This document shows, piece after piece, positions 8,764 through 18,829 of a DNA stretch of 64,000 nucleotides. The notes under the pieces are model-generated. The model ran no database searches. It was not told where the DNA came from and worked only from the letters and a program-made list of their open reading frames with translations. Numbering within the stretch: position 1 is the stretch's first letter; every line of letters begins with the position of its first letter. The translations under genes and the position numbers were made by a program. Origin of the DNA: Hyalangium gracile (GTDB taxonomy: Bacteria; Myxococcota; Myxococcia; Myxococcales; Myxococcaceae). The stretch covers positions 248,001-312,000 of the forward strand of contig NZ_JAHXBG010000010.1 of the NCBI RefSeq assembly GCF_020103725.1, read 5' to 3'.

Positions 8764-10293
8764 TTGGCTGCCTCCCAGCGGACTTCTGTCCGCGATGACG
8801 TGGCCGACCTGCTCATGGCGCAGCCTGCTCTCCCGCGCAATTCCAATGGCGCCCTGCCCCCGGCGGTGCCGGAAGAGGCCAGGCCCTTCCTTCACGCGCT
8901 GCTCAACGCACCAGGTTGGGCCGTGGGCTTCCTGGACCGGGAGCTGCACCTGCGGTGGGGCAACGACGCGCTGGCGGCGCTGACGGGCGAGCCGCTCTCG
9001 CACCAGCTGGGCCGCTCCGTCGCGGAGCTGTGGCCGGTGCTGGCCCCGGCGCTGCTGCCCGTGTGTGAGCGGGCGCTGGCGGGAGAGACCATCCAGGGCT
9101 TCACGGTGACGGGAGAGCCCGACAGCACCTCGGACGGACGGCGCATCCACCTGCGGATCAGCCTGCTGCCGGCGGTGTCCGGTGGGGTGCAGGCCGGCCT
9201 CACCCTCCTGCTCCAGGACGACACGGAGCGGATGGAAGAGCTGGTGCAGCTGCGCGAGGCCGAGACGCGGCTGAAGACGCTGGTGGACCTGTCGTGCGAC
9301 GGGTACCTGCTCCACGACGGCATCACCGTGCTGGAGGCCAGCCGCGGCAGCGCCTCGCTGCTGGGGTGCCTGCCGGAGGAGCTGGTGGACCAGCCGCTGT
9401 TCCGGTTCCTGGCCCCGGAGAGCCGCCAGGCGGCGCAGGACGCCTACCGGACGCAGCAGGAGATGCCGTACGAGCTGACCATCCTGCGCTACGGCGAGGT
9501 GCGCGTGCCCATCCAGGTGCTGGCGCGCGAGGTGACGTTCCGAGGCCAGAAGGCGTGCCTGTGGGCGCTGTGGGACATCACCGGGAAGAAGGCGGCCGAG
9601 GAGGCCGCCACGCGCGCCGAGTACCTGCGCGAGCAGCTGCTGGGGGTGGTGGGGCATGATCTGCGCACCCCGCTGAACACCATCATGCTCGGGCTGTCGG
9701 CGCTGCAGCACGAGGGCAAGCTGGAGGAGCGCCAGACGCGGCAGCTCACCATCATGTCCAACGCCGCCCGGCGGATGGAGCGGATGATCCACGAGCTGCT
9801 GGACTTCACCCGGGCGCGGCTGGCGGGAGGGATTCCGGTGACGCCGACCCCCATGTCCCTGGGGCCGGTGCTGGAGCGGGTGGTGGAGGAGTACCGGCTG
9901 GCCCACCCGGAGTACCCCATCCTCCCGGTGACGGAGGGGGACCTGGCGGGCCACTGGGACGAGGCGCGGCTGGCGCAGCTGCTGGACAACCTGCTCCAGA
10001 ACGCCCTGCGGCACAGCCTGGCGAACACGTCCATCGGACTGAGCGTGAAGGGCGAGCCGGGGGGGGTGACGCTGGTGGTGCTCAACAAGGGGCCGCTGCT
10101 GCAGCCCGAGGAGCGCGAGGCCATCTTCGAGCCCTTCCGCCGGGGCAAGCGTCCGGCCGGAGAGGGGTTGGGGCTGGGGCTCTTCATCGCCAAGCAGATC
10201 GCCGAGGCCCACGGCGGGCGCATCAGCGTGGAGTCGGCCATCGAGCGCGGCACCAGCTTCAAGGTCTGGCTGCCCCGGCGGGGCTCGCGCTGA
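8764..10293 (+). CDS. PAS domain sensor histidine kinase
   Basis: 509 residues from a TTG with a CCGGAG ribosome site nine bases upstream; an ATG at 8815 is an alternative. Two PAS-like domains (about 40-155 and 160-280) lead to a HisKA dimerisation domain with the phospho-acceptor His in VGHDLRTPLN. A HATPase_c domain follows with an N box (LLQNALRHS) and a glycine-rich GEGLGLGLFIAKQIAEAHGG. No membrane segment is seen, so it is a soluble kinase sensing an internal signal. No response regulator is adjacent (orphan kinase). It lies between atpH and atpA in the same orientation; whether this reflects energy-state sensing or chance insertion is open. Confidence 0.9.
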   Translation: MAASQRTSVRDDVADLLMAQPALPRNSNGALPPAVPEEARPFLHALLNAPGWAVGFLDRELHLRWGNDALAALTGEPLSHQLGRSVAELWPVLAPALLPVCERALAGETIQGFTVTGEPDSTSDGRRIHLRISLLPAVSGGVQAGLTLLLQDDTERMEELVQLREAETRLKTLVDLSCDGYLLHDGITVLEASRGSASLLGCLPEELVDQPLFRFLAPESRQAAQDAYRTQQEMPYELTILRYGEVRVPIQVLAREVTFRGQKACLWALWDITGKKAAEEAATRAEYLREQLLGVVGHDLRTPLNTIMLGLSALQHEGKLEERQTRQLTIMSNAARRMERMIHELLDFTRARLAGGIPVTPTPMSLGPVLERVVEEYRLAHPEYPILPVTEGDLAGHWDEARLAQLLDNLLQNALRHSLANTSIGLSVKGEPGGVTLVVLNKGPLLQPEEREAIFEPFRRGKRPAGEGLGLGLFIAKQIAEAHGGRISVESAIERGTSFKVWLPRRGSR

Positions 10294-10531
10294 GGGGTTC
10301 CCCCGAGAGGGCCTGGACCCGGGGTGTGGCGGGAATGCGGCGGGCTGCTGGAGCGGTAGAAGAGGGAGGCCTCCCCCCCTGGGAGCGCTCCCGGCTTACC
10401 GCCCCGATTAACGCCCTGTTCGTGCCCTGATGGCCGATCGCGTTGCGGTGCTGGGGAGCGCGTGGTAAGGGGGGCCCGCTTCGGCTTCCTGGCGGCTTTA
10501 CTGCCGCCCCACTCGAGGACTCAAGACGCCC

Positions 10532-12079
10532 ATGGAAATCCGCGCCGACGAGATCAGCAGAATCATCCGGGAGCAGATCAAGGACTACGGCAAGAAGGTC
10601 ACTGTCGCCGAGACCGGCAGCGTGCTCTCGGTGGGTGATGGTATCGCCCGCGTGTACGGCCTGGAGGGCGTGCAGTCGGGCGAGCTGGTGGAGTTCTCCA
10701 ACGGGGTGAAGGGCCTGGTGCTCAACCTCGAGGAGGACAACGTCGGCGTCGCCATCATGGGTGACTTCAAGGACATCCGCGAGGGCGACAGCGTCAAGCG
10801 CACCTCGTCGATCGCCTCGGTGCCGGTGGGCAAGGGGCTGCTGGGCCGCGTGGTGAACGCGCTGGGCGAGCCGCTGGACGGCAAGGGCCCCATCCAGTCC
10901 ACGGAGAGCCGCCGCCTGGAGATCAAGGCCCCGGGCATCGTGAAGCGCAAGAGCGTGCACGAGCCGCTGCAGACGGGCATCAAGGCGCTGGACGCGCTGG
11001 TGCCGATCGGCCGCGGGCAGCGCGAGCTCATCATCGGTGACCGGCAGACGGGCAAGACGGCCGTCGCGATCGACACCATCATCAACCAGAAGAGCCTGGG
11101 CGTTTACTGCATCTACGTGGCCATCGGGCAGAAGCAGTCCACGGTGGCGCAGGTGGTGGACAAGCTCTCGAAGTCGGGCGCCATGGAGTACACGACGGTG
11201 GTGGCGGCCAACGCCTCGGACCCGGCGCCGATGCAGTTCTTCGCGCCGTACACGGGCGTGACGATCGGCGAGTACTTCCGCGACAACAAGATGCACGCGC
11301 TCATCATCTACGACGACCTGTCCAAGCAGGCCGTGGCCTACCGCCAGCTGTCGCTGCTGCTGCGCCGGCCGCCGGGGCGCGAGGCCTACCCGGGCGACGT
11401 GTTCTTCATCCACAGCCGCCTGCTGGAGCGCGCCGCGAAGCTGTCGGACGCGGAGGGCGCCGGCTCGCTCACGGCGCTGCCCATCATCGAGACGCAGGCC
11501 GGTGACGTGTCCGCGTACATCCCGACGAACGTGATTTCGATCACCGACGGGCAGATCTTCCTCGAGACGGACCTGTTCTTCGCGGGTGTGCGTCCGGCGA
11601 TCAACGTGGGCCTCTCGGTGTCGCGAGTGGGCTCGGCGGCGCAGATCAAGGCGATGAAGCAGGTGGCGGGCTCCATGAAGCTGGAGCTGGCGCAGTACCG
11701 CGAGCTGGCGGCGTTCGCGCAGTTCGGCTCGGACCTGGACAAGGCGACGCAGGAGACGCTGGCGCGCGGCGCGCGTCTGGTGGAGCTGCTGAAGCAGGGC
11801 CAGTACGAGCCGATGCCGGTGGAGCGGCAGGTGATGCAGATCTACGCGGCGACGAACAAGGACGACCCGAACAAGCGCGGTTGGATCCGCCAGGTGCCGG
11901 TGTCGGACGTGCCGCGCTGGATGCGCGAGTTCCTGGAGTTCATGGACGGCAAGCACCCGCAGGTGGCGAAGGACATCGCGGCCAAGCGTGAGCTCACCGG
12001 GGACATCAAGGCGGCGCTGAACAAGGGCATCACCGAGTTCAACGAGGTGTTCCAGCCGACGGCGGGCGCCAAGGCGTAA
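10532..12079 (+). CDS. atpA: F1F0 ATP synthase alpha subunit
   Basis: 515 residues, full length. The Walker A motif GDRQTGKT is at residues 169-176, the same numbering as in the E. coli subunit, and family blocks such as [16 protein letters not shown] and [10 protein letters not shown] are present. The start ATG has GAGGAC upstream. The 238-bp leader after the kinase gene holds a small hairpin (10491-10508), so atpA may have its own promoter. atpG, atpD, atpC and the F0 genes are not in the window, so the ATP synthase genes of this organism are split. Confidence 0.97.
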   Translation: MEIRADEISRIIREQIKDYGKKVTVAETGSVLSVGDGIARVYGLEGVQSGELVEFSNGVKGLVLNLEEDNVGVAIMGDFKDIREGDSVKRTSSIASVPVGKGLLGRVVNALGEPLDGKGPIQSTESRRLEIKAPGIVKRKSVHEPLQTGIKALDALVPIGRGQRELIIGDRQTGKTAVAIDTIINQKSLGVYCIYVAIGQKQSTVAQVVDKLSKSGAMEYTTVVAANASDPAPMQFFAPYTGVTIGEYFRDNKMHALIIYDDLSKQAVAYRQLSLLLRRPPGREAYPGDVFFIHSRLLERAAKLSDAEGAGSLTALPIIETQAGDVSAYIPTNVISITDGQIFLETDLFFAGVRPAINVGLSVSRVGSAAQIKAMKQVAGSMKLELAQYRELAAFAQFGSDLDKATQETLARGARLVELLKQGQYEPMPVERQVMQIYAATNKDDPNKRGWIRQVPVSDVPRWMREFLEFMDGKHPQVAKDIAAKRELTGDIKAALNKGITEFNEVFQPTAGAKA

Positions 12080-12106
12080 GGCGCGCCGTACCAGGCTGAA
12101 GTGCAA

Positions 12107-12145
12107 GAGGCCCCGCGCTCCCCCACAGGGAGGCGGGGCTTCGTG
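12107..12145 (+). terminator. Stem-loop terminator downstream of atpA
   Basis: A GC-rich hairpin (arms about 12108-12122 and 12128-12141, one bulged base) lies 28 bases after the atpA stop, between convergent genes. It lacks a clean U-tract (TTCGTGCTTCC follows), so intrinsic termination is likely but not certain. Confidence 0.55.
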
Positions 12146-12161
12146 CTTCCGGGCTTCGGAC

Positions 12162-15100
12162 CTACCGCCTGCGAGCTCTGCCCAGAGTCACCACGAGCAG
12201 GCCCAGCAGAGCAGCCCAGGGTGACGCGCTGGAAGCGGCACATCCGAGCCCGCCTCCGATGGCTTTGGCTTGAGTCTTGGGAGCAGCGACCTTGAAGGTG
12301 ATGCTGTTAGAGAGTTCTCCTTTGTTCTTGTAAATGTTCGCGGCTCTTCCCGCGAGGGTGTATTCCTTCTCCTCCAAGGAGAGGGTGTAGGCCCAGTTTC
12401 CGTCTTTGTCTGCTTGTGCAATCCCGGTAGGTGGCGTCTCATCCGAGACCTCCGCGACATTGATGAAGAGGTCTACCGTCCCTCCCGGCACGGTCGTCCC
12501 ACTGAGAGTGGGCGTCAGCGAATAGATGGTAGAGCCCTCGTGGGGCTCGATGAACTCTGGAGGGGGAGGCCTCTCGGCGGCTACCACCCAATCATGTCTC
12601 GCCGGGCTCGGATCCTTGTTCCCCGCCTCATCGACCGCTCTGGCAAGCAGAAAATGCTTTCCATTCCTCAGGTGGGGAGTTCGGTATTTGGAGGAGCCTT
12701 TGCTCCACTCACTTTCCTGCTCAGGGACCTTGTCCAGGCTGTACTCAAAAACGGTCCCCGCCTTGTTGGATGAAACGGCGAACTCCCTGGAGTCATGAAT
12801 GTCGAGGACCGGCGGGTCTCCGAGAAACTCCGTGTCAGGAGGCACCGTATCGATCTGGAAGGACACGGGACCGAAGGAGACTCCCACATTGCCCACGAGA
12901 TCTGTCGCAGTGGCCCTGACGGTATAATGTCCATTCGGGAGAGCATTCCTGGGTTGAAAGGTCCATTCCCCATCTGATTTGACCAGCGCTTGGCCTTCTA
13001 CCCTCGTCCGCGGTTCGCCACCTTCGATGAGCACTGCGACGGTGGCGGATTGCTCGGTGATCCCGGAGATCAGTGGCGCGTTCTCGCTCACGATGTTTCC
13101 CTCCTCCGGCGACGTGATGGTCACGCTCGGTGGAGCTGTATCCACGGTCCACTGATAGGCCTCGGGGGTGGGGTCCTCATTGCCTGCACAGTCCACGGCC
13201 CATACGATGACCGTGTGGCGGCCATCAGCCAGACCTGGGAGGTCGAGCCCAGCCGAGCAGTCGAAGTTCCCTTGTACTATCGAGCGGTTGCACATGTATC
13301 TCACACCCGCCTCATCCGAGGCGAATGTGAACTTCGCCTGATTGCTGGTGCTCAGCACCGGCGGCTTTTCAGTGATGTACGTCTCAGGTGGGTCCGTGTC
13401 CCGAGTAAATTTCCTCGGGCTGGAAAGGCTCCCAGTGTTGCCCGCCACATCTTTTGTTCTCGCCGTGATGAAGTGCGGGCCATCAGCTAGACTCTCGAGG
13501 GAGAGCCCCACGATCCACCCCCCAGTTTCATCCGCCATCGTGGTGCTTGTCGCCTCCGGATTGCCGTCGAGGAAGACCATCACGGTGGCGCGAGCTTCCG
13601 TTGCACCCTCAATGCTCAGGTTACTGCTGCGGGTGCATTGCCCTTCCCCAGGTCGCTTGAGGTCGGGTGAATCCGGAGCGGTGGTATCTACGGTCCACGA
13701 ATACTGCGCGGCACCAGCCTCGCCCTCGGCGTTCCCTGCGGTATCCGTGGCGTAGACACGGAAGGTGTGTGGCTGAGGAGTCTCGCCTAACTGGGTGTAC
13801 GTCTTCGGGCTGCTGCACGAGGTGAAGTTGGCCCCATCCAGTGAGCACTTGTAGTCCACACCTGGCTCTCCTGCGCTGAACTCGAAGGTGGCGGTTGTCA
13901 GATTGGTGAGCGCGCTGGGATAGCTGCGGATCTGCGTCTTCGGCTTGAGGCTGTCCACAGTCCATTCATGACATGCTGCGGAGCCGTCCTTATTGGTTGC
14001 GGCATCCATTGCGGTGACGCAGAGCTTGTGGTGGCCGTCTCCCTGGACTCGGACGGTCATCGGGGTGGTGCACGTGGGTTGGCTCACTCCATCTAGCGAA
14101 CACTGGTACACCACCCCCATCTCGTTCGAACTGAACCTGAACGTTGCTTCCGGGTTGTTGGTGAGCGCCGGTGGGCCCTCGGCAATGGTTGTCTCTGGAG
14201 GCGTCAGGTCCACGACCCAACTGTAGCTGGCGGCCTCCCCTTCGGCGTTGCCCGCCCCGTCCTTAGCACGGACGTAGAAGGTATAGGCCTGAGGGCGCTC
14301 AATCAGATTCGCCCATGACACGGGACTCGTGCATGTGCTGAAGTCCAAACCATTGTGTGAGCAAGAATAGCTTACCTCGGCTTCATTCGCGGAGAACTCG
14401 AACTCAGCCGTCGTCTGATTACTCGCAGGGGGTGGCTTTTTCGAGATCGTCGTATCTGGAGCCTGTGTGTCCACCTTCCACGTGGACCTTGCGGGGCTTA
14501 GGTCATCCTTGTTGCCCGCCGCATCCTGAGCATAGACCTCGAAGGTATGGGTGCCGTCGGACAGGTTGTCATAGGTCTTCGCTCCCGAATTTCCGCAATC
14601 CAGGAAGGGGCCACCCGTCGAGCCTGTCCACTCCCTGCACCAGTATTTACCTGCCGCCTCCGCTCCCGTGAAGGTGAACGTCGCCTTTCTCTCCGAGGTG
14701 GGATTATCAGGCTGACTGGCGAGCCCTGTCTCCGGAGGAATGGTATCCACCATCCAAGTGAACTTCGCCGGAGTCGCATCTTCGATGCCACTACCACTGC
14801 GCGCGTACACCTCGAATACATGAATATCATCCGTCAGGTTGGAGTAGCTCTTACTCCCAGATACACCCGAGCCGCAGTTCTCGAAGGTGCCACTGGGTGT
14901 GCCTGTCCACTTCCTGCACAGGTACGTTCCTCCAGCTCCCGCTCCTGAGAACACAAACGTCGCAGTCTTCTGGTTGCTCAGGGTCGGCGGCCCGCTGTCG
15001 ATCTTCGTATCGAAGGCGATGACCCACGCAAACTGCGCTGCCGTCGCGTCCACGTTTCCGGCTGCATCCTCGGCATACACTTCAAACGAATGGGAGCCGG

Positions 15101-16979
15101 ATGCCAGGTTGGTGAACGTCTTCGTGCCGATATCCGGCAGGCCGCCCGCACCGGCGAGGCCACAGTCCTGGAAGCTGCCACTGGGCGTTCCCATCCACTC
15201 CCTGCACCAATACCTTCCTCCCAACCCCGCCCCCGAAAAGCTGAACGTCGCTGTCGATAGCTCCGTTGGGTTTGAAGGACTACCGGTGATTGCCGTATCC
15301 GGCGGCGTGGTGTCGACCTCCCATGTGAATCTTGCTGGGGTTGCATCCTGCTCCCCGCTTGCATCCACCGCATACACTTCGAAAGTGTGAGTGCCCTCTG
15401 ACAGGTTGCTGTAGGCCTTCTTCAGCGTGTCGTCAGTCGCGTCGACGGGGACGGCCCCACAGGGCTGGAAGTTGCCGGGGGATGCTCCCATCCATTCCCT
15501 GCACCTGTAGAGGCCCCCTGCCCCTGCCCCCTTGAAGGAGAACTCTGCGACCCTCTCCTTGGTCGGATTCCGCGGAGTGCCAGTAATTATTGTGTCCAGC
15601 GCCAGCAGTGCGCGGCCTCCGGATGAAAAGCCTTCAGACAGCCGTTGGATGACGCCTTGATGCGGTTCCTGGCTGCTCGACGTCGGCTGCGCCTCCACAC
15701 CTGGCCGGCTTGAGGTTTCAGAAGCCCTCCTCTCACCCCCCAGACCCGCCTCCACATCGATGGGGCAGGCGCTCGTCGAGGCGGCTTGATACAGCACCCG
15801 CCCTCCACCTCCCCCACCGCCCGCACCCGCCTGCGACAACAAACCCTCCTGAGGACTTCCTCCCCCTCCTCCTCGCGCTGAGATGCTTCCACACCCAGCC
15901 GAGCCGGCCAGCCGCAGGGAGATGCTGCCTCCCGCTCCGCCACCTCCCCCACCGCCTCCGCTCGCACTCCCTCCTGCCTCGCCTTGCGCCAGCAGGGCGC
16001 CTCGGCCTGTCAACCTCCCCGCTCGCACGAAGATGGCTCCTCCCCCCGCTCCTGCCGAGCCTCCACTCTCATTCTCTCCATGCCCCTTCCCTCCTCCGCC
16101 CCCCAGCGTCAGGTGGTCCATCAGCGAATACCTCAGCGCCGTCCCCCCTCTGCCTCCCAGTTCCCGCGCCACATCCCACGGCGCAGATGAGTCCCCACCT
16201 CGCCCGCCAGTCCCACCGTTTCCTCCTCCTCCTCCCCCGGACAAGGGACAGAGTCCTCCGCCTCCTCCGTTGGAGGCATTCTCCCAACCCGTCTCTCCAG
16301 GGCCGTAGCTCAACACGGAGATGCCCTCGCCTCTACGCGCCCCGGGCCTCACCTCCCGAGGCAACAGCGAGCAGCCCACGAGCTCCGACGACAGGTGCCC
16401 CCCAGGCGCTCCCCGGAAGCCTGCACCGCTCGCATCGAGCACTCCCTCGTTGTTCACCGCTCCCGTCGCCAGGAAGGCCAGCACGCCCCCCTTCTCCCCA
16501 TCCCACGGCTGTGCCTTGAGACTGGCTCCAGCGCGTACCGTCACCTCGGTGTACTCCGGTATCCGGATGACCTGCGTCACCCTCCCCGCGTACGAGTGCA
16601 CCAACGGTGCCTTCAGCTTCAGCTCGCCCGGGCTCACCTTCGCCACTCGCGCAAGCTCCCACCGCCCTACCGGATCGTCCCCCAGTTCCACGGGAGCCGG
16701 CTCTCCTCTCGGTGGCTCGGGGACGATGCCCGTCGTCTGCAACACCATCACCAGGTCGCCATCACCAAACCCCTTCGATGATGAGACGAGCACCTGCACG
16801 TCTCCGGGCGCCAGCGGCCCCGTCACCTGGGCGTATTGATTGATGACCGTCCGTGGCTCGGTGACCGTGAGCGCTCCATCGCGCCCCGTCCCCAGCCCCA
16901 TCGTGTCAGGCTCGGCCGCAGCCCCGGTCGCGCACAGCGCCAAGGCCACCAGCCACATCGGGCTCGCTCTGTTCCGCAT
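12162..16979 (-). CDS. Large Ig-like repeat surface protein, AgmC-like, with MYXO-CTERM-type tail
   Basis: 1605 residues from the ATG at 16977-16979, preceded by AAGGGTAGG. A Sec signal peptide ends near AAA-EPD (residue 23). An N-terminal domain with very glycine-rich stretches (about 225-400) is followed by at least ten Ig-like repeats with the signature TPPDT..I...P......ATF.FS and VYA.DAAGN.D.TPA...W.VDT. Four or so early repeats carry the variant YWCREWMGTPSGSF with paired cysteines; later ones carry CSLDG. The C-terminus, GGGLGC followed by a hydrophobic helix and RARRR, matches the MYXO-CTERM sorting pattern. This architecture resembles AgmC, linked to adventurous gliding in Myxococcus. 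The repeat-coding part looks clearly less GC-rich than its surroundings. Confidence 0.8.
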   Translation of the reverse strand: MRNRASPMWLVALALCATGAAAEPDTMGLGTGRDGALTVTEPRTVINQYAQVTGPLAPGDVQVLVSSSKGFGDGDLVMVLQTTGIVPEPPRGEPAPVELGDDPVGRWELARVAKVSPGELKLKAPLVHSYAGRVTQVIRIPEYTEVTVRAGASLKAQPWDGEKGGVLAFLATGAVNNEGVLDASGAGFRGAPGGHLSSELVGCSLLPREVRPGARRGEGISVLSYGPGETGWENASNGGGGGLCPLSGGGGGGNGGTGGRGGDSSAPWDVARELGGRGGTALRYSLMDHLTLGGGGGKGHGENESGGSAGAGGGAIFVRAGRLTGRGALLAQGEAGGSASGGGGGGGGAGGSISLRLAGSAGCGSISARGGGGGSPQEGLLSQAGAGGGGGGGRVLYQAASTSACPIDVEAGLGGERRASETSSRPGVEAQPTSSSQEPHQGVIQRLSEGFSSGGRALLALDTIITGTPRNPTKERVAEFSFKGAGAGGLYRCREWMGASPGNFQPCGAVPVDATDDTLKKAYSNLSEGTHTFEVYAVDASGEQDATPARFTWEVDTTPPDTAITGSPSNPTELSTATFSFSGAGLGGRYWCREWMGTPSGSFQDCGLAGAGGLPDIGTKTFTNLASGSHSFEVYAEDAAGNVDATAAQFAWVIAFDTKIDSGPPTLSNQKTATFVFSGAGAGGTYLCRKWTGTPSGTFENCGSGVSGSKSYSNLTDDIHVFEVYARSGSGIEDATPAKFTWMVDTIPPETGLASQPDNPTSERKATFTFTGAEAAGKYWCREWTGSTGGPFLDCGNSGAKTYDNLSDGTHTFEVYAQDAAGNKDDLSPARSTWKVDTQAPDTTISKKPPPASNQTTAEFEFSANEAEVSYSCSHNGLDFSTCTSPVSWANLIERPQAYTFYVRAKDGAGNAEGEAASYSWVVDLTPPETTIAEGPPALTNNPEATFRFSSNEMGVVYQCSLDGVSQPTCTTPMTVRVQGDGHHKLCVTAMDAATNKDGSAACHEWTVDSLKPKTQIRSYPSALTNLTTATFEFSAGEPGVDYKCSLDGANFTSCSSPKTYTQLGETPQPHTFRVYATDTAGNAEGEAGAAQYSWTVDTTAPDSPDLKRPGEGQCTRSSNLSIEGATEARATVMVFLDGNPEATSTTMADETGGWIVGLSLESLADGPHFITARTKDVAGNTGSLSSPRKFTRDTDPPETYITEKPPVLSTSNQAKFTFASDEAGVRYMCNRSIVQGNFDCSAGLDLPGLADGRHTVIVWAVDCAGNEDPTPEAYQWTVDTAPPSVTITSPEEGNIVSENAPLISGITEQSATVAVLIEGGEPRTRVEGQALVKSDGEWTFQPRNALPNGHYTVRATATDLVGNVGVSFGPVSFQIDTVPPDTEFLGDPPVLDIHDSREFAVSSNKAGTVFEYSLDKVPEQESEWSKGSSKYRTPHLRNGKHFLLARAVDEAGNKDPSPARHDWVVAAERPPPPEFIEPHEGSTIYSLTPTLSGTTVPGGTVDLFINVAEVSDETPPTGIAQADKDGNWAYTLSLEEKEYTLAGRAANIYKNKGELSNSITFKVAAPKTQAKAIGGGLGCAASSASPWAALLGLLVVTLGRARRR

Positions 16980-17108
16980 GGACCTACCCTTCTCGTTCCC
17001 GTGTGCTGTCCTCACGGGAGCGCGGCGAGGGTGAGTCCATCCGGCTTCACTTCGCTGTCACTCCCATGAGAACCAAGCCACGGTAGGCCACGGTCCAAGA
17101 GGGGGGCT

Positions 17109-17126
17109 GTACCCCCAGCGGGGTAC
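17109..17126 (-). terminator. Short perfect stem-loop after the lipoprotein gene
   Basis: A perfect 7-bp stem (GTACCCC/GGGGTAC) with a four-base loop lies 16 bases past the stop of the lipoprotein gene on the minus strand. A C/T-rich rather than U-rich tail follows, so termination is tentative. The same gap contains the start region of the Ig-repeat gene. Confidence 0.4.
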
Positions 17127-17141
17127 CCGCCGCGGTCCGCT

Positions 17142-17645
17142 CTACTTCGCGGGCTGCTGCTCCTTCTTCGGCTCCCACTTCCGCGTGGCCTCGCCCATGG
17201 CCTCCTCGGGCCACTCCATGCCCCGAGGCACCAGGATGGCGCCAGTCTCCGCGGGCGGCAGATCCGGCAGTGCGGCGGGCTCCGTCGCGCCCGGCGAGAA
17301 GGAGACGAACTGCGCCTCGTACTCGCGCACGCGGCCCGCGGCTGTCTTTCGCTCCGCCGGGCTCGACAGGATGACGGCGTCCGCGCCCGCCCGACACACC
17401 GTCTCGCTCAGCATCTCCTTGCGCCCCCCCACGCCCATCCACTCGTTGTCCGTGAGCCCCAGCGTCCCGATGACCTCGTACTCCCGCGGCGGCTCGCGCT
17501 GCTCGTAGACGTCGAACTCGCAGCCCTCCGGCTTGGACGGGCGCTCCTGGAACAGGCGGATGTCTCGCAGCTGTCCCGACGAGGTGGCACAGCCTCCGGC
17601 GGACACTCCCGCGCACAGCAACAGAAGGACTCGGATGGGGCGCAT
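17142..17645 (-). CDS. Small lipoprotein of unknown function
   Basis: 167 residues with a typical lipoprotein signal: MRPIR followed by a hydrophobic run and lipobox SAGGC (Cys19). The mature part contains CEFDVYEQ...YEVIGTLGLTDNEW and CRAGADAVIL, a pattern seen in small periplasmic lipoproteins with an RcsF/DUF4156-like fold; that assignment is a guess. The tail is Lys/Glu-rich. The ATG at 17643-17645 has a strong AGAGGAG ribosome site. It lies downstream of the HAD gene on the same strand, with an 84-bp gap. Confidence 0.75.
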   Translation of the reverse strand: MRPIRVLLLLCAGVSAGGCATSSGQLRDIRLFQERPSKPEGCEFDVYEQREPPREYEVIGTLGLTDNEWMGVGGRKEMLSETVCRAGADAVILSSPAERKTAAGRVREYEAQFVSFSPGATEPAALPDLPPAETGAILVPRGMEWPEEAMGEATRKWEPKKEQQPAK

Positions 17646-17729
17646 GGACTCCTCTCGTTCTGCCCGTTCAACGACGGGCCCGACGAGCCATATCGCCCCC
17701 TGTGTCCGACACAGGCGCCAGCGCTCGCC

Positions 17730-18590
17730 TCAGCCGCGCAGGCGCGGAAGGATGCCGCGCAGGCTCCGGTCCACCCCGCCGCGCGGCCCCAGCAGCTCCA
17801 TCGCCCTCACTTCGTACTGGAGCGCGTTGTCCCGCTGGACGAACTGCACGTGCGCCCCCAGCGCCGCCGGCAGCGCCAGGTCCAGTTCGTAGATGTCGCC
17901 CGCCACCAGCGTCGACTCGGGGCCGGTGCCCGTCTCCTGCCAGATGGTCCGCAGCGCCTCGTAGTACAGGCCCCGCCGCAGATAGACGGGACGGGGCAGC
18001 AGCCCGTCGAAGGTGATCGTCTCCGGCAGCGCCGAGAAGCGCGCGTCCGTGGGCTGGGCCTCCTGGAGGATGTACTTGCGCGCGTCCCCCTTCACCTTCA
18101 GCCGCTCGCGGCCCTTGGGCGCCAGCCGATCCAGCTTGGCCTCCACCAGGTCCGTGTGCGCGTTGGTCACCACCCATACCGGCAGCCCCGTGGCGACCAG
18201 CGCCTCGAGCACCTCCTTCGCCTCGGGCTTGAAGGCCGTGCCCGTCAGCTCGTAGGCCTCGCGGTAGAGCGTCTGGAGCGCCTCGTGGCGCTCCGCCGGA
18301 TCCGGCAGCGCGCCGTAACGCCCCATGAGCTGGCGCGCCACGCAGTTGGACAGCAGGTACGGATCCGCGGTGGCCGGCGCCACGACGCGCCCCCCGATGT
18401 CCCAGCCGAACGCGTGCGCCCCCGCCAGCACCGCCGCCTCCTCCTCGCGCCAGGACGCCTCCATGGCCTGCCGGTCCATTCCCAGCAGCTCCGCCAAGTG
18501 GCTCTTGAAGTGGAGGACGAAGGGGGCTCCCTCCGCCGCCACGTCGGTGAAGGTCCCATCGAAGTCCAACACCACGCACCCGATGCCCAT
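17730..18590 (-). CDS. HAD family hydrolase
   Basis: 286 residues from the ATG at 18588-18590 (AGAGGAAG ribosome site; an in-frame ATG seven codons upstream is less well placed). The HAD nucleophile motif DFDGT is at residues 9-13. Motif II is VVTNAHTD and motif IV is GDIYELDLALPAALG, with its paired acids. The helical cap between them is large. The reaction is probably phosphoester hydrolysis, substrate unknown. It is divergent from the OmpA-like gene, with about 240 bp between their starts. Confidence 0.85.
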   Translation of the reverse strand: MGIGCVVLDFDGTFTDVAAEGAPFVLHFKSHLAELLGMDRQAMEASWREEEAAVLAGAHAFGWDIGGRVVAPATADPYLLSNCVARQLMGRYGALPDPAERHEALQTLYREAYELTGTAFKPEAKEVLEALVATGLPVWVVTNAHTDLVEAKLDRLAPKGRERLKVKGDARKYILQEAQPTDARFSALPETITFDGLLPRPVYLRRGLYYEALRTIWQETGTGPESTLVAGDIYELDLALPAALGAHVQFVQRDNALQYEVRAMELLGPRGGVDRSLRGILPRLRG

Positions 18591-18829
18591 GCTTCCTCTA
18601 CGCTCCTCCATGAAGGGGACGAATCGGATACCACGTCCTACCCGGTAGTGCGAAGTGGGGTGGAGTAACGTGTCTGGTTGGACTCAGGCCCCCAGGCAAC
18701 GCAGCGCGGCACCCGGTGGCGCACCGCGCCAGCGGCCATGTGGCACACGAGCGCCGCTGGCCCCCTTGAGGCGCACCCTGGGGGCAACGCTAGCGTTGGA
18801 GCACCAATCAACGGCAGCGGAGGCGCGAC

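Noticed and set aside
10259-12106. Long minus-strand frame opposite atpA
   Set aside because: atpA is certain on the plus strand; the opposite frame is compositional noise.
15710-16519. Plus-strand Pro/Ser-rich frames opposite the Gly-rich part of the Ig-repeat protein
   Set aside because: Poly-Pro is simply the complement of Gly codons; no signal peptide or ribosome site.
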